The position numbers and the translations under genes are program-made. From contig CAWGPP010000022.1 in the NCBI GenBank assembly GCA_963824545.1, forward strand, positions 124,001 through 188,000: 64,000 nt of DNA. The letters are read 5' to 3'. Below are positions 59,930 to 64,000 of this stretch, piece after piece. Positions within the stretch are counted from its first letter, which is position 1; each line of letters begins with the position of its first letter. Under the pieces are notes generated by a model. The model was not told the DNA's origin and searched no databases. It saw only the letters and a list, made by a program, of their open reading frames with translations. Source of the DNA: Bog-532 sp963824545. GTDB taxonomy: Bacteria > Actinomycetota > Actinomycetes > Streptosporangiales > Streptosporangiaceae.

Positions 59930-61315
59930 CTATGCGGAGATCCCGGCTGGCCGGACGGCGTCCTGCCCGGCGCGGGCGCGCCACCAGGCCTGGCCGTGCT
60001 CGGGCAGCATGTAGATCGGGTCGTAATAGGAGTACTCGCGGCCGATGGCGAGCTGATCGTCGGCCTCGACCGCCGTGCGGTAGTTCTTCGTCCAGTACGA
60101 AATGCCCAGCTCGGTGTCGTACCGCGCGACCTGGTGCACCCACCGCTTGCCGACGTAAGGGACATCGCACACGACGCGCGGGGTGGCGAACCCGGGCAGG
60201 TACCCCATGATCTGATGCTGCAGTTCCTGCCCCTCGCTCAGCGTCAGCCGCCAGTGCTCGCTGCCGGGGATCATGTCGCACATGTAGAAGTAGTACGGCA
60301 TGATCTTGGCCTCATCGAGCAGCGCGAAGCTGAGGTCGAGCAGCGCCCCGGCGCTGTCGTTGACGCCGCGCAGCAGCACGCCCTGGTTCCGGACGTCCCG
60401 GATGCCGGTGTCCAGCATCGCACGGGCCGCGCGGGCCACCAGTGGGGTGACCGACTGGGCCGCGTTAACGTGCGTATGGATGGCCAGGCTCACCCCACGG
60501 TCCGCGGCCGCCGCCGCCAGCCGCGCCATCCCGGCCCGCACCTCATCGCTCAGCCAGTGCTGCGGCAGACCCATCAGGGCCTTGCTGGCCAGCCGGATGT
60601 CGCGGATGCTCTCGATGCCCAGCAGGGCCGCGACGAACTCCTCCAGCCGCGGCCACGGCAGGTTGGCCACGTCACCGCCGGAGACGACCACGTCGCGGAC
60701 ACCGGGGGTGCGGCGCAGGTAGCCGATCATGGCGCCGAGCCGGTCGGCCCGCGGCAGCTCGAACTTGTGCTTGTCCGCCGTCGGGGTCGGGTTCCCGACC
60801 AGGTCCATCCGCGTGCAGTGCCCGCAGTACTGCGGGCAGGTGGGCAGCACCTCGGCCAGCACCTTGGTGGGGTAGCGGTGGGTGAGGCCCTCCACCGCCC
60901 ACATCTCCGCCTCGTGCAGCGAGTCGCGCTGCGCGTACGGATGCGACGGCCAGTCCGGCCGCCGGTCGCTGAAGACGGGGATCATGTACCGGCGCACCGG
61001 GTCGGCGTAGAAGGCGTCGGTGAACCCCGCGGCGTCCGGGGCGATGTGCGGCGCCATCGTGTTGAGCATCTGCGGCGGGACCAGCATCGACATCGTGGCC
61101 CGGGCGCGCTGGTCCTGGTCCAGGTCGGCGAAGAACGACTCATCGAGCCCGCCGCCGGTCACCTGCCGCAGCTGGCGGGCGTTCTTTACGCAGTGCGCCC
61201 GCTGCCACTGCGCCGACTCCCAGTCCTGCGTGCTCACCCCGGCCCAGCCCGGGAAGCGGTGCCAGTCCGGTTCACTGAGCTCCCGGCGCCGGTAGACATA
61301 CGGCTGGTCGATCAC
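59930..61315 (-). CDS. kamA: Lysine 2,3-aminomutase (radical SAM, PLP)
   Basis: A 461-residue KamA-family enzyme that converts L-lysine to L-beta-lysine. The radical-SAM cluster motif is CPQYCGHC (Cys160, 164, 167). VVVSGGDVANLP and PYYFYMCDMIPGSEHWR are family blocks. The PLP-Lys motif of clostridial KamA (GGGGK) is replaced by DVPYVGKRW (Lys390), so substrate specificity is less certain. The GTG at 61313-61315 has GGGAGG just upstream; the further-upstream frame is AT-rich promoter sequence. It is divergent from kdd-kamD, which encode the next steps of lysine breakdown. Confidence 0.9.
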   Translation of the reverse strand: MIDQPYVYRRRELSEPDWHRFPGWAGVSTQDWESAQWQRAHCVKNARQLRQVTGGGLDESFFADLDQDQRARATMSMLVPPQMLNTMAPHIAPDAAGFTDAFYADPVRRYMIPVFSDRRPDWPSHPYAQRDSLHEAEMWAVEGLTHRYPTKVLAEVLPTCPQYCGHCTRMDLVGNPTPTADKHKFELPRADRLGAMIGYLRRTPGVRDVVVSGGDVANLPWPRLEEFVAALLGIESIRDIRLASKALMGLPQHWLSDEVRAGMARLAAAAADRGVSLAIHTHVNAAQSVTPLVARAARAMLDTGIRDVRNQGVLLRGVNDSAGALLDLSFALLDEAKIMPYYFYMCDMIPGSEHWRLTLSEGQELQHQIMGYLPGFATPRVVCDVPYVGKRWVHQVARYDTELGISYWTKNYRTAVEADDQLAIGREYSYYDPIYMLPEHGQAWWRARAGQDAVRPAGISA

Positions 61316-61480
61316 GGGGGCCTCCCGGTCACCGATCGTCGGATAATAATCTGTCGTAATACGGCAGTATATTGAAGAAGATTTTGCCAAAATAGTATCT
61401 GGCCGGAAAATTTCTTGTTACATACGGCCGGCATGCTGCGGGCGCATGGATCATCGGCACCGCCGGGAAGGATGATGGGC
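61316..61480. promoter_or_regulatory. AT-rich divergent promoter region between kamA and kdd
   Basis: A 165-bp region, strikingly AT-rich for this genome (ataataatctgtcgtaatac and ccaaaatagtatctgg). It contains a near-palindrome CTGTCGtaataCGGCAG at about 61351-61367. It must hold promoters for both directions. No regulator gene is in view. Confidence 0.6.
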
Positions 61481-62815
61481 ATGACCAGTTCGCCGCTCGG
61501 ATTGCACCGCGTCTGCGAGCTGGAGCCGGGCGTGCCCCGGAGCGCCGCCGCGGTCCTGCCGCAGGCCGCCTGGAGGCTCGACCCGGACCCGCGGATTACG
61601 CCCGACGAGGTGCGGGTCCGCCTCCAGCGGCTCAATCTGGACGCCGCCTCGTTCCGCCAGATCCGCGAGTCCACCGGCGGCGCGCCGGACGCGATGCGCG
61701 CGGCCGTGCTCGGCGTGATCACCCGCCGGGGCAAGATGCACAACCCGGTGACGGGCTCGGGCGGCATGCTCACGGGCGTCGTCGCGGAGGCGGGCCCGCA
61801 GTCGCCGCTCGGCCTGCGGGCCGGGATGCGTATCGCCACGCTGGTCTCGCTGAGCCTCACCCCGCTCGCGATCACCGACGGGCTCGCCCGCTGGGACGGC
61901 CAGTCCGAGCAGGTCCCCTGTGAGGGGCACGCCATCCTGTTCGCCCGGTCAATCGCGGTCCCGCTGCCGGACGACCTGCCGGCCGAGCTGGCGCTGGCCG
62001 TCTTCGACGTCTGCGGTGCTCCCGCGCTCACCCAGCGCGTGGTCAGCGCCTACCGTGACGGCCGCGGCTTCGGCCCGGCCGCTCACGGCAGCCCCGTCCA
62101 GCACGGCAGCCCCGCCCAGCCTCTGCCGATAACAGCAAGAAGCGTCACGCCGGAACCCAATAGCCCCCACAGCGCTCCGGTGGTTGCCATCCTGGGCGCG
62201 GCGGGCAAGAGCGGCTCGCTGTCGGCCGCGGCGGCCCGCGCGGCGGGGGCGGCCGCGATCATCGGCGTGGTGCCCAGCGACGCGGACGCCGCGATCCTGC
62301 GCGAGTCCGGCCTCGCCGACGCGATCGCGCTGGCCGACGCGCGGGATCCGGTGGCCCTCGCCGACGCGGTCGCGGGCGCGGGCGGCCCGGCCGACGTGAC
62401 CGTCGTCTGCGTGGACGTGCCCGGCTGCGAGGGCGGCGCGATCCTGGCCACCGCCCCCGGCGGGACGGTCATCTTCTTCTCGATGGCCACGTCGTTCAGC
62501 GCGGCGGCGCTCGGCGCGGAGGGGATGGCCGCCGACGTGACCATGCTGATCGGCAACGGGTACACGCCCGGTCACGCCGAGCTGGCCCTGGACCTCATCC
62601 GCCGCCACAAACCGCTCCGCGCCCTCTTCGAGCGCCGCGTTTTCCATCAACGGGCAGACTTTGTGGCACATATTGCCGAAAACGCTGCCCATAGTGGGGG
62701 GCCGGGTCGCGGGGGGCCGGAAAGCGGGCCGGGTCGCGGCGGGGCGGATGCGGATAGCGGAGGGGCGGATAGCGGAGGGGCGGCCGTAGGAGCGGGAACG
62801 GAGGCGGGCGTATGA
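61481..62815 (+). CDS. kdd: L-erythro-3,5-diaminohexanoate dehydrogenase
   Basis: A 444-residue NAD(P)-dependent dehydrogenase of lysine fermentation that oxidises 3,5-diaminohexanoate. Family blocks are LDPDPRITPDEVRVRLQRLNLDAASFRQI, GKMHNPVTGSGGMLTGVV, VFDVCGAPALTQRVV, VAILGAAGKSGSLSAAAA and ADVTMLIGNGYTPGHAELAL. Two unusual additions: a ~35-residue insert at about residues 205-240 (HGSPVQHGSPAQP) and a C-terminal tail after FERRVF that is partly encoded by a palindromic repeat and Gly/Asp repeats. ATG 61481 has AAGG eight bases upstream. It overlaps kamD by 4 bp. Confidence 0.9.
   Translation: MTSSPLGLHRVCELEPGVPRSAAAVLPQAAWRLDPDPRITPDEVRVRLQRLNLDAASFRQIRESTGGAPDAMRAAVLGVITRRGKMHNPVTGSGGMLTGVVAEAGPQSPLGLRAGMRIATLVSLSLTPLAITDGLARWDGQSEQVPCEGHAILFARSIAVPLPDDLPAELALAVFDVCGAPALTQRVVSAYRDGRGFGPAAHGSPVQHGSPAQPLPITARSVTPEPNSPHSAPVVAILGAAGKSGSLSAAAARAAGAAAIIGVVPSDADAAILRESGLADAIALADARDPVALADAVAGAGGPADVTVVCVDVPGCEGGAILATAPGGTVIFFSMATSFSAAALGAEGMAADVTMLIGNGYTPGHAELALDLIRRHKPLRALFERRVFHQRADFVAHIAENAAHSGGPGRGGPESGPGRGGADADSGGADSGGAAVGAGTEAGV
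62652..62694. repeat. Interspersed palindromic repeat, copy 2 (inside kdd)
   Basis: gggcagactttgtggcacat...ttgccgaaaacgctgccc aligns with the element at 14304-14358, missing a few internal bases. It is in frame within the 3' end of kdd and is translated as RADFVAHIAENAAHS, beyond the conserved part of the enzyme. Confidence 0.7.
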
Positions 62816-64000
62816 GCGGGAAGCTGGGGCTGGATCCGGGGACGGTGCGCGAGGCAAGGGAGCTGGCGCGGCGCGCGGGGGAGCCCATCACCGAGATGGC
62901 CCGGACGCACACCACGGTATCCGTCGAGCGCGCCGTGCTGCGGCTGGCCGGGCTGGACGGGGCCGACCCGGACGGCATGCCGTGGGTGAACCGGCTGGCC
63001 GACGCGGTCGCGGGCAGCGCCGGCCTGGAGCATGGGGTGGCCCTGCCGGTCTGGCACGCGCTGGAGACCGCTGGCCTTTCCTCGCTGCGCCAGCTCGCCG
63101 AGGCCGCCGCCGTGGGCACGGTAACGTTCCGGCTCCCCGAGGGAGACGCGGCACGGCGGGCGCGCGACGCGGCCGCCCGCGCGGTGTCCCGGGGCTTCGC
63201 CACCATCGACGGCCAGCGAGCGCAGCGGTCCCGCATGATCGCGGCCACCGCCGACCCGCCCAAGCCGTGGATCTACCTGATCGTGGCGACCGGTGACATC
63301 TACGAGGACATCCCGCAGGCGCAGGCCGCGGCGCGGGAGGGCGCGGACATCATCGCGGTCATCCGCTCCACCGGGCAGTCGCTGCTGGACTACGTGCCGG
63401 AAGGCGCCACCCGCGAGGGCTACGCCGGCACCTACGCCACCCAGCAGAACTTCCGGCTGATGCGCGCCGCCCTCGACGAGACCTCCCGCGAGCTGGGTCG
63501 TTACGTGCGGCTCACCAACTACGCGTCCGGGCTGTGCATGCCGGAGATCGCGGCCCTGGCCGGGCTGGAGCGCCTGGACATGATGCTGAACGACTGCATG
63601 TACGGCATCATCTTCCGCGACATTAACCCGCGCCGGACGTTCATCGACCAGCGGTTCTCGCGCCAGGTACACGCGCGCGCCGGGATCGTGATCAACACCG
63701 GCGAGGACAACTACCTGACCACCGCGGACGCCGTGGACGCGGCGCACACGGTCGTGGTCAGCCAGCTGCTGAACGAGTACTTCGGCCGGGAGGCCGGGCT
63801 GGCCGACAGCCAGCTCGGGCTGGGGCACGCGTTTGAGATCAACCCGGCCGTGCCGGACTCGTTCCTGCTCGAGCTGGCGCACGCGCAACTGGTCCGTGAG
63901 CTGTTCCCGGACGCGCCGCTGAAGTACATGCCGCCAACCAAGCACATGACCGGCAACGTCTTCGCCGGTTACCTGCTGGACGCCTTCTTCAACCTGTGCG
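62812..64000 (+). CDS. kamD: Lysine 5,6-aminomutase alpha subunit (partial)
   Basis: The first 396 residues of the B12- and PLP-dependent lysine 5,6-aminomutase alpha subunit, which moves the terminal amino group of beta-lysine or D-lysine. Blocks include LGLDPGTVREARELARRAG, PPKPWIYLIVATGDIYEDIPQAQAAAREGADIIAVIRSTGQSLLDYVPEG and NDCMYGIIFRDINPRRTFIDQ. The TIM-barrel core is intact to the window end. The ATG overlaps the kdd stop (ATGA), with gaggcggg upstream. The beta subunit kamE should follow outside the window. Confidence 0.93.
   Translation, partial: MSGKLGLDPGTVREARELARRAGEPITEMARTHTTVSVERAVLRLAGLDGADPDGMPWVNRLADAVAGSAGLEHGVALPVWHALETAGLSSLRQLAEAAAVGTVTFRLPEGDAARRARDAAARAVSRGFATIDGQRAQRSRMIAATADPPKPWIYLIVATGDIYEDIPQAQAAAREGADIIAVIRSTGQSLLDYVPEGATREGYAGTYATQQNFRLMRAALDETSRELGRYVRLTNYASGLCMPEIAALAGLERLDMMLNDCMYGIIFRDINPRRTFIDQRFSRQVHARAGIVINTGEDNYLTTADAVDAAHTVVVSQLLNEYFGREAGLADSQLGLGHAFEINPAVPDSFLLELAHAQLVRELFPDAPLKYMPPTKHMTGNVFAGYLLDAFFNLC

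Noticed and set aside
56662..60165. 1167-codon minus-strand frame opposite DUF2079 and lgt
   Set aside because: Composition is that of an antisense shadow in GC-rich DNA. Both plus-strand genes have well conserved families.

Overview
The window is very GC-rich DNA with strong third-position GC bias, frequent GTG starts and 4-bp ATGA/GTGA/TTGA stop-start overlaps. Families such as MSMEG_1061-type flavoproteins, DUF6457, DUF2293, PAC2, an MsiK-like sugar ATPase and DUF7144 point to a soil-type actinomycete (Actinomycetota). The sequence alone does not fix the order or genus. About 48 intact or edge-truncated protein genes, 5 gene remnants and several repeat families are supported. No rRNA, tRNA, CRISPR array or intact insertion sequence was seen.

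Layout. 0.2-7.4 kb: an envelope-lipid-like locus with two PAP2 phosphatases, and divergent to them a kinase-like/flippase fusion, an OpuAC-type lipoprotein and a PAP2-kinase fusion, the last three overlapping by 4 bp. 7.6-9.3 kb: a Phd/RelE toxin-antitoxin pair and a DUF2293 protein. 9.4-12.2 kb: a secreted-protein locus with a WxL-like protein, its DUF916 partner and two decayed WxL copies. 12.5-14.3 kb: moaA and mobA (molybdenum cofactor). 14.4-23.1 kb: housekeeping and membrane genes (2-hydroxyacid dehydrogenase, PPOX flavoprotein, low-complexity RDD protein, DUF2752, CDF metal exporter, DUF6457, ion permease, 5'-3' exonuclease, M24 peptidase). 23.1-33.2 kb: an accessory, partly decaying region with a ~125-bp direct repeat pair, a truncated aquaporin, a broken DUF2252 gene, a MalT-like LuxR regulator, a DUF7144 remnant, an arylsulfatase, and DUF1269, PAC2 and PRC-barrel proteins. 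33.7-35.8 kb: a class II glutamine amidotransferase and a YbdK-type ligase. 36.2-51.2 kb: sugar metabolism and regulation (MsiK-like ATPase, Lrp, TetR/MFS, SDR, a large GH38 mannosidase divergent from an ArsR-type regulator, MFS/MarR/LacI). 51.2-59.7 kb: dienelactone hydrolase, GNAT, a SIR2-STAND-TPR protein, O-methyltransferase, DUF2079 and lgt. 59.9-64.0 kb: kamA, divergent to kdd and kamD (lysine catabolism through beta-lysine), cut by the right edge.

The strongest candidates for undescribed biology are the single-gene SIR2-NTPase-TPR protein at 52.5-55.9 kb, which resembles antiphage STAND sensors, and the PAP2/kinase/flippase/OpuAC locus at the left end, where a degenerate kinase domain and a degenerate phosphatase domain are each fused to a membrane partner. 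Other recurring themes are clear palindromic operators between divergent regulator-target pairs, tandem-repeat expansion of linkers inside otherwise conserved enzymes, and a small palindromic repeat present at 14.3 kb and again inside the 3' end of kdd.
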